From assembly GCA_902825965.1 (NCBI GenBank), contig CADEDA010000020.1, positions 1 through 40,031 on the forward strand: a stretch of DNA of 40,031 nt, in the 5' to 3' direction. Numbering within the stretch: position 1 is the first letter of the stretch; every line of letters begins with the position of its first letter. The notes under the pieces were generated by a model. That model was not told where the DNA came from. It made no database searches and saw nothing but the letters and a program-made list of their open reading frames with translations. Positions 9,373 through 18,147 of the stretch are shown here, piece after piece. Source of the DNA: an uncultured Gemmatimonadota bacterium (GTDB lineage Bacteria; Gemmatimonadota; Gemmatimonadetes; Gemmatimonadales; Gemmatimonadaceae). The position numbers and the translations under genes are program-made.

Positions 9373-9378
9373 TATATT
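9373..9378 (+). promoter_or_regulatory. -10 box (TATATT) for a probable leaderless transcript
   Basis: TATATT, conspicuous in this GC-rich sequence, ends 7 bp before the GTG at 9385 that starts the kinase frame. Transcription would begin at or next to that codon. No good -35 hexamer is seen at the usual distance. Confidence 0.5.
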
Positions 9379-9384
9379 GTTGGC

Positions 9385-11745
9385 GTGCATCCGCCTGTCT
9401 CGACCGACGCCACTCGGGATCTCGAACGCGACCGCGGTCGCGACCCCGGTCGCGACCTCGAGCGTGGGGACCGCGACCGCTCCCGTGCCGCGGAACCGGG
9501 CCGGGACAGCGGGCCGACCTCCCTGCCGAACGCGATCGTGGACGCCTACGGCAAGGTGCGGGCGGTCAGCGGGGCCTTTGCCTCGGCCCTGCGGATCCGC
9601 CGCGAGGAGCTGTTCTCGCAGCCCCTGCCCACGGTCATCCGTACTGAGGATCGGCCGGCACTCGCCCACGCGATAGCGGCCGTGGCCTCCGGCGACTGGC
9701 CGGGCTGCTCAATGGAAGTGCGTTTCCTCCAGCATGGCCGCGACGACCGGGTGGTGCTGCTGCACCTCGAGGCCGATGCGCCGCAGCGTGTGCGGATCAC
9801 CGCCACCGACCTGAGCACCGAGCGCGAGACCCGGCGCATCCTCGAGGGCTACGAGAACAGCCTGCGCGCGCTCACCGCGCACACGCTCGACATCTGGGGC
9901 CTGGTGAACGCCGACGGGTCGATCCGCTCGATGAGTGAATCGATCTCGGTGCACCTGGGCTGGGTGCCCGTCGAACTCGACAACCAGCCCCTCGGCGACA
10001 TCCTGCATCCCGAGGACGTGGACGGCGTGCGTGCGTTGTTCCTCTCGCTCAAGGAGGATCCGGCGGCCGTCCGCTCCATGGTGTTCCGTGCGCGGCATCG
10101 CGACGGCGGGTACCGCACGCTCGAAGCGACCATGTCGGGGTTCAACCCCGACGTGTTCAACAACAGCGTGTTCGTGCTCAACGCGCGCGACGTGACGGCG
10201 CGCGAGCGCACTGAGGCCGCGCTGCGCGAGGTGGAGTACCGCTTCTCGCAGCTGGTGGAGCAGGCACTCACCGGCATCGTGGTGCTGCAGCAGGGCCGCG
10301 TGGTGTATGCCAACCCGCGGTTCCAGCAGCTGCTCGGCTTCACGCCGGACGAGATCGGGGCACGGCCGCGCGTGGTGACCCTGCTCGACCGCCGCTCCGT
10401 GCCGGCCCTGCGGGACGCGCGGGACGAACTCGCGATGGGGGCGACCGGCTCGATCCGCGTGCCGCTCAAGGCACGCCACTCCGACGGCCGCGCGGTGGAA
10501 GTGGACGTGGCCGCGTCGATGGTCGATTTCGAGGGTTCCCCCGCCCTGCTCTGCACGGTCACCGACATGACCGAGGCCCGCGCACTGCAGGTGCGCATGG
10601 CCGAGGCGGAGAAGGTGGAAGCCGTGGGTCTGCTCGCCGGTGGCGTGGCGCACGACTTCAACAACATGCTCACGGGCATCCTCGCCTGGGTGGACATCGC
10701 GAGCGACGAGGTGGGCGGGCAGAGCCCGGTCGCCACCGCCCTCGAGGAGATCCGCACCTCGGCGGAGCGCGCGGCGGAGCTCACACGGCAGTTGCTGGCG
10801 TTCGGACGGCGGCAGTTGCTCGAACCACGGCCGCTGGACCTCGGCGAAGTGGTCGTGCGCCTCAAGCGCTGGATGGACCGCGTGCTCGGGCCCGATCATC
10901 CGCTCACGGTCTCCGTCCCCGATGCGCCGTGGCTGATCGAGGCGGACCGCATGCAGATCGAGCGCGCGATCACGGCGCTCATCATGAATGCGCAGGACGC
11001 GATGCCCACCGGGGGTGAGATCCGCGTGGCGGTGCGGCACGAAATCCTCTCGAGCGAGGGCGCGGAGGCGATCGGTCCGCTCACGGCCGGCGAGCACGTG
11101 GTGATCACCGTGACCGACACCGGCGTGGGCATGGATGACGAGACGCGGCGGCGCGTGTTCGAGCCCTTCTTCACGACCAAGCCGCAGGGTCGCGGCACGG
11201 GCCTGGGCCTCGCCGCCGTGCTCGGGACGGTGTTGCAGTCGGGTGGTGCCATCTCGGTTCAGAGTGCGCCGGGCGAAGGCACGGAGTTCCGCTGCTACTT
11301 CCCGCGGTTGCTCGCGCCGTCGGAGCATCCGACGGGGCCGCGTCGCGCGCCCATCAGCGCCCTGCGTCCGCCGCGTCGCGTGCTGGTGGTGGAGGACGAC
11401 CCGCAGTTGGGGAAGGTGCTGCGTCGCCTGCTGCAGGACCGCGGGCACAAGGTGCGTCTGGCGGTGGGGCCCGAGGAGGCGGTGGCGCTGGCCGAGGCCG
11501 AGCAGGCGGACGTGATCGTGTGCGACGTCGGGCTGCCGGGGATGCGCGGGTCCACCCTCGCGGGTCAGTTGCGGGGGCGTGGCCTGGTGAAGAACGCGGT
11601 GTTGATCTCGGGGCGGCCGATCACGGTGGAGGAGCAGAACGAGGCCGGGGCACGGACGGTGGTGCTCTCCAAGCCGTTCCGTCCGCACCGCTTGCTCGAC
11701 GCCGTGGATGAGGCCACGCGGGCCTTGCCGGTGGTCCGGGGCTGA
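9385..11745 (+). CDS. PAS-PAS-PAS sensor histidine kinase with C-terminal receiver
   Basis: A soluble hybrid kinase of about 786 residues with no membrane segment. The N-terminus has an Arg/Asp-rich stretch (RDLERDRGRDPGRD). Three PAS-like domains follow (about 50-150, 155-275 and 290-400), then a DHp domain with the H-box GGVAHDFNNML (His423). The ATPase domain has MNAQDAMP, VTDTGVGMD and GRGTGLGLAAV. The C-terminal receiver (about 665-782) has VVEDD, Asp714 in CDVGLPGMRG and Lys in SKPFRP. The HDFNN-type H-box marks the NtrB-like cytoplasmic kinase class. The frame stays open far upstream; GTG 9385 is chosen because a -10 box ends 7 bp before it and the PAS region begins soon after. It is divergent from the REC-EAL operon. 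Its signal and partner are not evident. Confidence 0.9.
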   Translation: MHPPVSTDATRDLERDRGRDPGRDLERGDRDRSRAAEPGRDSGPTSLPNAIVDAYGKVRAVSGAFASALRIRREELFSQPLPTVIRTEDRPALAHAIAAVASGDWPGCSMEVRFLQHGRDDRVVLLHLEADAPQRVRITATDLSTERETRRILEGYENSLRALTAHTLDIWGLVNADGSIRSMSESISVHLGWVPVELDNQPLGDILHPEDVDGVRALFLSLKEDPAAVRSMVFRARHRDGGYRTLEATMSGFNPDVFNNSVFVLNARDVTARERTEAALREVEYRFSQLVEQALTGIVVLQQGRVVYANPRFQQLLGFTPDEIGARPRVVTLLDRRSVPALRDARDELAMGATGSIRVPLKARHSDGRAVEVDVAASMVDFEGSPALLCTVTDMTEARALQVRMAEAEKVEAVGLLAGGVAHDFNNMLTGILAWVDIASDEVGGQSPVATALEEIRTSAERAAELTRQLLAFGRRQLLEPRPLDLGEVVVRLKRWMDRVLGPDHPLTVSVPDAPWLIEADRMQIERAITALIMNAQDAMPTGGEIRVAVRHEILSSEGAEAIGPLTAGEHVVITVTDTGVGMDDETRRRVFEPFFTTKPQGRGTGLGLAAVLGTVLQSGGAISVQSAPGEGTEFRCYFPRLLAPSEHPTGPRRAPISALRPPRRVLVVEDDPQLGKVLRRLLQDRGHKVRLAVGPEEAVALAEAEQADVIVCDVGLPGMRGSTLAGQLRGRGLVKNAVLISGRPITVEEQNEAGARTVVLSKPFRPHRLLDAVDEATRALPVVRG

Positions 11746-11767
11746 GGCTCGCGCCGCAGACCGCCGC

Positions 11768-12346
11768 TCAGCGGACCTCGCAGACGTTGGACTCCCGCCG
11801 TTCGAGGAACGTGACCGGCCGGATGGTCTTGGGCACCTTCACGATGTCCACCGGCGACGTGACCTCGTTGAGGCAGCCGCAGCCGGCCCCGCGGTGCCGT
11901 TCGCGCACCACCGCATAGATGCGCTTGTCGTCGTCGCGGAAGATCGTGTCGATGTTGATGAGGTAGCCCATGCAGGGCTGCTCCCCCATGCCCGCCACGA
12001 GCAGCATCTCGCGCGAGAAGTCCACCGGCGGCAGCGGGGCGTTGCTGTGGGGCCCCACGATGCGCGACCAGACGGCGCGCCAGTCGGCACTGTCCTGCAC
12101 GGTGAGCCGCACCGAGTGGGCGAGCAGGCTCTTCGCGTCGCGGAACGTGTGGTCCACCGACTGGAACGGCTCCAGGCGCACGGCGGCCGCGCGCTCACGC
12201 GCCTCGCGCGCCGTGATCGACTCGGCGTTCCCCAGCGCGTCCGGGCCGCCATCCGGCGTCGGACGACGGCAGGCGTTGGCGCCCAGCGTCACCAGGAAGG
12301 TGACCGCCAGCACGCTGCGCAGCGGAAGGTCGCGGATCATCGCCAT
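11768..12346 (-). CDS. PrcB-domain protein, probably exported
   Basis: A protein of 192 residues. Its N-terminal hydrophobic segment (LRSVLAVTFLVTLGANAC) looks like a signal peptide and ends at a Cys in a poor lipobox, so lipoprotein status is uncertain. The C-terminal half fits the PrcB C-terminal domain: DFSREMLLVAGMGEQPCMGY, then YAVVRERHRGAGCGC and TSPVDIVKVPK. PrcB was described as a partner stabilising the PrtP/dentilisin protease of Treponema; the role of free-standing homologues is unknown. Three cysteines near GAGCGC and EQPC could form disulfides in the periplasm. It starts 20 bp after cheB stops, with GAGG before the ATG, so it is probably the last gene of the chemotaxis operon. 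Its link to chemotaxis is only positional. Confidence 0.75.
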   Translation of the reverse strand: MAMIRDLPLRSVLAVTFLVTLGANACRRPTPDGGPDALGNAESITAREARERAAAVRLEPFQSVDHTFRDAKSLLAHSVRLTVQDSADWRAVWSRIVGPHSNAPLPPVDFSREMLLVAGMGEQPCMGYLINIDTIFRDDDKRIYAVVRERHRGAGCGCLNEVTSPVDIVKVPKTIRPVTFLERRESNVCEVR

Positions 12347-12366
12347 GGTTGCCTCGGAGTGGAGCG

Positions 12367-13440
12367 TCAGTGCGCCGCACCCACGGCGACGCGGTGCGAG
12401 ATGATGGCGTCCGCGATGCGGTCGATCGGGAGGATCTCCTGGGCAGCATCCATCTCCACCGCCTCACCCGGCATGCCGAACACCACGCAGGTCTCTTCGT
12501 TCTGCGCGATCGTGTGGGCGCCCGCCTCGCGCATCGCGAGCAGGCCGCGCGCACCGTCGGCCCCCATGCCCGTGAGCAGCACGCCGGTGCTGGCCGGCCC
12601 CACCACGTCGGCGACGGAGTCGAACAACACATCCACCGCCGGCCGCTGATGGTGCACCATCGGTCCGTCCTTCACGTGCGTGACGTAGCCCTCGGGCGTG
12701 CGGCGCAGCTGCAGGTGGTAGCCCCCCGGCGCGATGTAGACCACGCCGTCTCGGATGAGTTCGCCGTCGGTGGCCTCGTGCACGCGCACGGCACAGAGCC
12801 CGTCGAGCCGGTTGGCGAGTGCCGCGGTGAACATCGGCGGCATGTGCTGCACGATCACCGTGCCCGGCGCGTCGGCCGGCAGGCGCGTGAGCACCGCCTC
12901 GATGGCCGGCGGTCCGCCGGTGGAGGCGCCGATGGCGATGATCCGCCGCGACGCCGGCCCGCTGCGCGAGGCGCGCTTGGACGCCACCGGCGGCACGATG
13001 CGCCGCGCGGGCGCGCGCAGCCGATGCGCCGGCACCTGCGCAGCCTGCCGCACGGCGCGGATGAGGAACTTCTCGACGTCGGGCACCGACATCGAGCCCT
13101 CGGGCTTGGGCACCACGTGGATCGCCCCGAGCGACATGGCGCGGATCGCATTGGCCGAGCTGGCCTGCGCCACCGAGCTCACGACGATCACGCGCATGGG
13201 CTTGGACTTCATCAGCTTCTCGAGGAAGGTGAGTCCGTCCATGCGCGGCATCTCGATGTCGAGCGTGATCACGTCGGGGTCGAGCTTGAGGATCTGCTCG
13301 CGGGCCTCGAAGGGATCGCGGGCGGTGCCCACCACGTCGATGTCGGGGAACTTGGCCAGCGCCTCCGACAACAGGCGGCGCACCAGCGCCGAGTCGTCGA
13401 CGATGAGCACGCGCACCACCCCCGGCAGCGGGGCGCTCAT
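12367..13440 (-). CDS. cheB: Chemotaxis methylesterase/glutamine deamidase CheB
   Basis: A protein of 357 residues with an N-terminal receiver (IVDDSALVRRLL, Asp61 in TLDIEMPRMDGL, Lys in PKPEG) and a C-terminal methylesterase domain with the catalytic triad Ser173 (GASTGG), His199 (QHMPP) and Asp295 (GMGADGA). It removes methyl groups from chemoreceptor glutamates after phosphorylation by CheA, giving adaptation together with CheR. Length and architecture are standard. Its ATG overlaps the cheD stop as ATGA, indicating translational coupling. Confidence 0.97.
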   Translation of the reverse strand: MSAPLPGVVRVLIVDDSALVRRLLSEALAKFPDIDVVGTARDPFEAREQILKLDPDVITLDIEMPRMDGLTFLEKLMKSKPMRVIVVSSVAQASSANAIRAMSLGAIHVVPKPEGSMSVPDVEKFLIRAVRQAAQVPAHRLRAPARRIVPPVASKRASRSGPASRRIIAIGASTGGPPAIEAVLTRLPADAPGTVIVQHMPPMFTAALANRLDGLCAVRVHEATDGELIRDGVVYIAPGGYHLQLRRTPEGYVTHVKDGPMVHHQRPAVDVLFDSVADVVGPASTGVLLTGMGADGARGLLAMREAGAHTIAQNEETCVVFGMPGEAVEMDAAQEILPIDRIADAIISHRVAVGAAH

Positions 13441-13955
13441 GGCACCAGCTTCCGGGTGGTGCCGTCGGCGCGGATCTCCACCGAGCCGGTCGCGGCGGCG
13501 AGGGTCATGGTGCGCGCCTGGTTGGCGCCCCCGACGTCGGACGCGATCACGTTGAGGCCCATACGCTGCATCTCGAGCTCGAAGGCCTTGATGTTGCGCT
13601 CGCCGATCTGGAAGTGATCCTTGCCGCTGGCGCGCTGCGAGGCCCCACCGGCCACCGACACGCGCAGGCGCGAGCGCTGCGCACCGGCCCTGGTCATCTG
13701 GTCGAGGAGGGCGGGCACGCCGGTGTCGACGAACATGCCGGGCTGCTTGGCGGCCTTGACGGCGTCGATCTTCGACTCCGGCAACATCACGTGCACCAGC
13801 CCGGCGATCTTGCTCACCGGGTCGTACATGGTGATGCCGAGGCAGGAGCCGAGGGCGTAGGTGACGATCTCACTCGCCGGGTCGGTCGCCACGTGCATGC
13901 CGGCGATGCCGACGCACTGGCGGCCGGCGACGGAGAGTTTATGGACGGCGCTCAC
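13437..13955 (-). CDS. cheD: Chemoreceptor glutamine deamidase CheD
   Basis: A protein of 172 residues carrying the CheD signatures: GSCLGITMYD with the nucleophile Cys38, and LVHVMLPES with His55. CheD deamidates glutamines on chemoreceptors and in some bacteria binds CheC. The start is the GTG at 13955, whose last bases overlap the cheR stop (GTGA); an upstream continuation of the frame only overlaps cheR. No cheC is visible in the window, while a CheZ-like phosphatase is, so CheD here probably acts on receptors rather than with CheC. The stop overlaps the cheB start. Confidence 0.95.
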   Translation of the reverse strand: MSAVHKLSVAGRQCVGIAGMHVATDPASEIVTYALGSCLGITMYDPVSKIAGLVHVMLPESKIDAVKAAKQPGMFVDTGVPALLDQMTRAGAQRSRLRVSVAGGASQRASGKDHFQIGERNIKAFELEMQRMGLNVIASDVGGANQARTMTLAAATGSVEIRADGTTRKLVP

Positions 13956-14803
13956 AGGGCCCCACGCTTGCGGAAGACCGCAGGTTGCAGCTGTTCCAGG
14001 GGATGCTGGATGCCCGAGAGGGACTCGGCGTGCCCCACCATGAGCACGCCGCCCGGCGCGAGCAGTCCGGCGAACCGATTCACGAGCCGTTCCTGCGTCT
14101 CGCGATCGAAGTAGATCATGACGTTGCGACAGAGGATCAGGTCGAAGGGGCCCTTCATGGGCCACTCCTCCATGAGGTTCAGTCGCGCGTAGCGCACGAG
14201 GTCCTTGAGCGTCCTGCGCGCCACCCACCCGTCGGCGGTCGCCTCGCGGTCGAAGTACGAACGCAGCAGCTCCGGCGGGATGCCCGCCGTCTGCGCACTC
14301 GTGTACCGCCCCTGCCGCGCGGCATCGAGGATGCGCGTGCTGATGTCGGTGGCGAGGATCCGGGTGCGCTGCTGGATCTCGCTCGCGAGGTGCTCGCGCA
14401 CGAGCATCGCGACCGTGTAGGGCTCCTCACCCGACGAGCTGGCGGCGCTCCAGATGCGCACCTCGCCGCGGCGCTCGGTCCAGGCGGGGAACAGCTCGTC
14501 CACCAGGAAGTCGAAGTGCGCGGGCTCGCGGAAGAACCCCGTCTTGTTGGTGGTGAGCACGTCGATGAAGTGCGTGCGCTCGGCCGGCATGCCGCCGTCG
14601 ATCACCGCATGGATGTACTCACCGAGCGACTTGGCACCCGTGGCCCGCACGCGCTTGCCGAGCCGCGAGATGACGAGCGCCTCCTTGCCCTCGCGCAGTG
14701 TGATGCCGGCGAGGGTGTAGAGATGGTCGGCCACCGCCCCGTAGTCCGCAGCCGAGAGCCGCAGATCCGGGCCCGCGGTGAGGGCGGAGACGGGCGCGGA
14801 CAC
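13952..14803 (-). CDS. cheR: Chemoreceptor methyltransferase CheR
   Basis: A protein of 283 residues with an all-alpha N-terminal domain (about 15-90; TLAGITLREGKEALVISRL) and a SAM-binding Rossmann domain with IWSAASSSGEEPYT, ILATDIS and FDLILCRNVMIYFD. It methylates receptor glutamates with S-adenosylmethionine. TNKTGFFREPAHF is a typical CheR segment. The GTG start at 14803 overlaps the cheW stop by one base (TAGTG), and the stop overlaps the cheD start, so cheW-cheR-cheD-cheB is a tightly coupled unit. Confidence 0.97.
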   Translation of the reverse strand: MSAPVSALTAGPDLRLSAADYGAVADHLYTLAGITLREGKEALVISRLGKRVRATGAKSLGEYIHAVIDGGMPAERTHFIDVLTTNKTGFFREPAHFDFLVDELFPAWTERRGEVRIWSAASSSGEEPYTVAMLVREHLASEIQQRTRILATDISTRILDAARQGRYTSAQTAGIPPELLRSYFDREATADGWVARRTLKDLVRYARLNLMEEWPMKGPFDLILCRNVMIYFDRETQERLVNRFAGLLAPGGVLMVGHAESLSGIQHPLEQLQPAVFRKRGAL

Positions 14804-15288
14804 TAGAGGGTCGCGATGACGTCGAGCGCGAGCACCTTGTCGGCGTCGAGCAGCATGCGGACCTTGCCCTCGGAGTTCGCCACGCCGAGCAGGCAGGAGG
14901 TGTCCACGTCGCTGCCGAACGACGGCGGCGGTTCGATCTCGGCCTCGTTGATCATGCGCACTTCGGACACCGCGTCGACGGCGATGCCGACGAGCAGGTT
15001 GCGCACGTTGAGCACGATGATGCAGGTCTCGGGCGTCTCGCCCTCGGGGGGCGGCGTCATGTTGAAGCGCCGGCGCAGGTCGACGATCGGGATGACCTTG
15101 CCCCGCAGGTTCACCACGCCGCGGATCACCGGGTGGCTGTGCGGCACCGGCGTGACCGCCATGATCCCGATGATCTCGTGGACCGTGAGGATCTCGAACG
15201 CGTATTCCTCGTTCGCGAGCACGAAGGTGAGGTACTTGCCACCCAGGGTGCGAGTGGTCGCGGGGGACTCAACGAGAGGGGCGGTCAT
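14803..15288 (-). CDS. cheW: Chemotaxis coupling protein CheW
   Basis: A protein of 161 residues forming one CheW domain: YLTFVLANEEYAFEILTVHEI, then PVIRGVVNLRGKVIPIVDLR (the receptor/CheA-binding core), and VGIAVDAVSEV. It links chemoreceptors to CheA in the signalling array. It lies 63 bp downstream of cheA, a wider gap than others in the operon, and a sigma-28-like element in that gap could give an internal start. Confidence 0.96.
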   Translation of the reverse strand: MTAPLVESPATTRTLGGKYLTFVLANEEYAFEILTVHEIIGIMAVTPVPHSHPVIRGVVNLRGKVIPIVDLRRRFNMTPPPEGETPETCIIVLNVRNLLVGIAVDAVSEVRMINEAEIEPPPSFGSDVDTSCLLGVANSEGKVRMLLDADKVLALDVIATL

Positions 15289-15330
15289 GGGCTGCTCTGC
15301 TGCGGAAGGTGAAGGAAGCCGATGGGTTCA

Positions 15331-15357
15331 GTATCGACCGGTCAGGCGGAATCACGC
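15331..15357 (-). promoter_or_regulatory. Possible internal sigma-28-like promoter before cheW
   Basis: GTCGATAC followed by TGA lies at 15331-15338 on the minus strand. At the shared 14-nt spacing the upstream box is only GCGTG, so the -35 is poor. It overlaps the cheA stop. It may boost the cheW-cheR-cheD-cheB part of the operon. Confidence 0.4.
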
Positions 15358-17427
15358 AGCCTGCACGCCGGTCGCGGAGGAGGTGCCGCGCGAGGCCACC
15401 ACGAGTTCGTCCACGTCGAGGATCAGGCCCACGCGACCGTCGCCGAGGATGGCGCCGCCGGTGAGACCCTGCACGCGCCCGATCGCATCGCCGAGCGGCT
15501 TGGCCACCACCTGCTGCTGCCCGAGGAGCTCGTCGACGAGGAAGGCCGTGCGGTTGTTGCCGTCGCCCACCACCATGAGGATGCCCTGGTCGACACCCTC
15601 CTGGGCCCCGACCACGCGCAGCGCCCGGTGCAGGCGCACCACCGGCAGCACCTCGCCGGCGGTCTGCACCATCTCGCCCTTGCCCTGCGCGGTGAACACC
15701 GCGCTCGGCTCGGGGCGGAAGCAGCGGCGGATCTGCGCCGTGGGGACGATGAAGCGCTCGGCGCCGACGCGCACGATCATGCCGTCGGTGATCGCGAGGG
15801 TGAGCGGGAGCTCGATGGTGAAGACCGAGCCCTTGCCGGCCTTGGAGGAGATCACCGTGCGGCCGCGCATCGCCATGAGGTTGCGGCGCACGACGTCCAT
15901 GCCGACGCCGCGCCCGGAGACCTCGGTCACCTGCTCCGCCGTCGAGAAGCCCGGGGCGAAGATCAGGTCGAAGACCTCGGTGTCGGACATGGACTCGGCG
16001 CTGGTGATGATGCCCTTCTCGATCGCCTTGGCGACGATCTTGTCGCGCTGCAGGCCGCGGCCGTCGTCGATCAGCTTGACGAGCACGCGGTCGCCGGCCT
16101 GGCTGGCCTCGAGGCGCACCGTGCCCATCGCCGGCTTGCCGGCCTTGAGCCGCTCGGACGGCGTCTCGATGCCGTGGTCCACCGCGTTGCGCACCATGTG
16201 CAGCAGCGGGTCGGCCAGCAGGTCCACCAGCGTGCGATCGACCTCGGTGTCTTCGCCGGCGACCGTGAACGTGATCTGCTTGCCGCTGCGCGTGGCGAGG
16301 TCGCGCACGACGCGGGCGAGCTTGGTGATCGCACCCTTGAGCGGCACCATGCGCAGGCCCAGCGAGAGGTCCTGCAGCTCCCGCACGATCTTGTCGGCGT
16401 GGCGGACCTTCTGGGCGAGGTGATGGTTGCTCGCGTCACGCACGACGCCGTCCTGCACGAGCATGGTCTGCGCGATGACGAGTTCGCCGACCATCTCCAC
16501 CAGGCGGTCGAGCTTGTCGGTGCGGACCTTCACGAGCGGGTCGGCCGTGGGCACGGAGGCGGCGGTGCCGGCGCGCATCACCACGGGCGCATGGTCGGGG
16601 GCATGGTCGGCCGCTGACGGCTCCGGCGCACTCCCACCCTCGGACTCGACCGTACGCGCACGCGGGGCGGCGGCCTCCTCGGGATGCGAGAGCGCGTGCG
16701 AGAGCGGCTCGTATTCGTCGGGCAGCTCCGGCGCATGGCCGGCCAGGGCCTGCGGGATCGCGGCGACCAGCGTCTTGAGCAGGTCCACGGCGCGGAACGA
16801 GAGTTCCGGCACCTGGCCTGCGAAGGCCAGCTCACCCGCGCGCACGCGGTCGAGCATGTCCTCGGCGTGGTGGGCGAAGCCGGCGATGGCGCTCAGGCCC
16901 AGGAACGACGAGGTGCCCTTGATGGTGTGGAAGGCGCGGAAGACGTCGTTGATGGCTTCGCCGTCGTCGGGCGCGGACTCCAGGCGCAGCAGCGCGGCCT
17001 CCGCCCCTTCGAGGTACTCGCGGGCCTCGGCGATGAAGTCCTCGATCAGCGAGCGGTCGGCGTCGTCCGGGATGGCGAGCAACATGGTGCTCGCGCGGGC
17101 GACGGCGGCCTCCGGCACGAACTCCTTCGGCACGCTTGGGACCTCGGGTTCGCTCACGGCGCGGTCGCCGCACTCCGCGTGGTCCACCGCGACCTCGAGG
17201 GCCTGGCGCACCTTCTCCAGGCCGTCGGCTTCCTTGGCGCCCTTGAACTCGGCCGGGTCGTCGAGCACCGCGATGGCGTCGGCGAGGGCCGTGCGGATGG
17301 GCGACGCGAGCGAGCGGTCCGCGACCAGCGTCCACAACCGTTCGCGCAGCTTGCGGCGCGCGGCCTCGTCACCGGGTTCGCAGGCGACGAACGCCGCGAT
17401 GGCGTCGTCGATCGTGAGCGTGGCCAT
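15352..17427 (-). CDS. cheA: Chemotaxis histidine kinase CheA with extended N-terminus
   Basis: A protein of 691 residues. The HPt (P1) domain has the phosphorylated His167 in FRAFHTIKGTSSFLG and is preceded by about 120 residues with no recognised domain, whereas canonical CheA begins with P1. A Pro/Ala/Glu-rich linker of about 70 residues (about 235-305) stands where the P2 CheY-binding domain would be, and no P2 is evident. Dimerisation P3 (DKLDRLVEMVGELVIAQTML), ATPase P4 (DPLLHMVRNAVDHGIE, DDGRGL, GRGVGMDVV) and regulatory CheW-like P5 follow. It phosphorylates CheY and CheB. It is preceded by cheZ with a 12-bp gap. Confidence 0.96.
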   Translation of the reverse strand: MATLTIDDAIAAFVACEPGDEAARRKLRERLWTLVADRSLASPIRTALADAIAVLDDPAEFKGAKEADGLEKVRQALEVAVDHAECGDRAVSEPEVPSVPKEFVPEAAVARASTMLLAIPDDADRSLIEDFIAEAREYLEGAEAALLRLESAPDDGEAINDVFRAFHTIKGTSSFLGLSAIAGFAHHAEDMLDRVRAGELAFAGQVPELSFRAVDLLKTLVAAIPQALAGHAPELPDEYEPLSHALSHPEEAAAPRARTVESEGGSAPEPSAADHAPDHAPVVMRAGTAASVPTADPLVKVRTDKLDRLVEMVGELVIAQTMLVQDGVVRDASNHHLAQKVRHADKIVRELQDLSLGLRMVPLKGAITKLARVVRDLATRSGKQITFTVAGEDTEVDRTLVDLLADPLLHMVRNAVDHGIETPSERLKAGKPAMGTVRLEASQAGDRVLVKLIDDGRGLQRDKIVAKAIEKGIITSAESMSDTEVFDLIFAPGFSTAEQVTEVSGRGVGMDVVRRNLMAMRGRTVISSKAGKGSVFTIELPLTLAITDGMIVRVGAERFIVPTAQIRRCFRPEPSAVFTAQGKGEMVQTAGEVLPVVRLHRALRVVGAQEGVDQGILMVVGDGNNRTAFLVDELLGQQQVVAKPLGDAIGRVQGLTGGAILGDGRVGLILDVDELVVASRGTSSATGVQAA

Positions 17428-17439
17428 GGGGTCGTCCGT

Positions 17440-18129
17440 TCAGCGGCCGAAGAGCGAGTCGGCGAACGCCTGGGAATCCGTCTTGTCGGCGACGGCGTTG
17501 GGGTCGAAGTGCTTGGGCGCGGAGTGCGGCACCGAGTTGCCCGTGACCGCCGTGACGTCGGCGGCGAAGGGCTCGAAGATCCCGGTGAGCTGCTCGAGCC
17601 GCTTCTCCGTGTCGGTGATGACCGCGGCCGCGTAGCCGAGCTGCTGGCTGGTGATGTCCTGGAACTGGATGAACGTCATGACGCCGTAGAGCTCCTCGCG
17701 CAGCGCGGTGTAGCGCGCGTGGCGCACGAGGTCCTGCGACTCCTCGGCTTCCTGCTCGAGCTCGGTCACGACGGCGATCGCGCGGTCGAGGCCGTCGAGC
17801 ATGCCGGTGGCGGCCATCTCGGTGGCGGTGGTGACGGCCGAGAGCTTCTTGTTCATCTGCTCGAGGCGGGCGTCCTGCGCTTCCTGCAGGATGCCGCGGC
17901 TCTGCTTGATGCGGTCGAGCAGCGAGGCGACCTCGGCGTACGCGCGGAGGAGCGTGGACGCGAGCTGCAGGAGGCTGCCGCTGCCATGGGCGCCCTTCTC
18001 GGCCATGGGCACCGCGACGCGCGCGAGGCCTTCGGCCGTGCCGAGGTCACCGAGCGCCTGGTTCACGAGGCGCAGGGCGGTGTCCGTCGCATGGAGGACG
18101 TCATCGTGGGACTGTGCGGGGTGTGCCAT
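17440..18129 (-). CDS. cheZ: CheZ-like CheY-P phosphatase
   Basis: A helical protein of 229 residues. A long coiled-coil region (about 55-165) carries FIQFQDITSQQLGY, matching the CheZ catalytic motif in which an Asp and a Gln (QDITSQ) bind Mg and attack CheY-P. The C-terminus, after a flexible linker rich in Ala and Asp, ends ADSLFGR, similar to the short CheY-binding helix at the end of CheZ. It lies directly between cheY and cheA, the expected position. Sequence outside the motif is divergent, but motif plus tail plus context make the call firm. Confidence 0.88.
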   Translation of the reverse strand: MAHPAQSHDDVLHATDTALRLVNQALGDLGTAEGLARVAVPMAEKGAHGSGSLLQLASTLLRAYAEVASLLDRIKQSRGILQEAQDARLEQMNKKLSAVTTATEMAATGMLDGLDRAIAVVTELEQEAEESQDLVRHARYTALREELYGVMTFIQFQDITSQQLGYAAAVITDTEKRLEQLTGIFEPFAADVTAVTGNSVPHSAPKHFDPNAVADKTDSQAFADSLFGR

Positions 18130-18147
18130 CGGACCTGCGTCCTCCGG

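Noticed and set aside
11742-11771. CTGAG/CTCAG pair between the convergent PAS kinase and PrcB-domain genes
   Set aside because: The stem is only 5 bp with a long loop and no T-tract.
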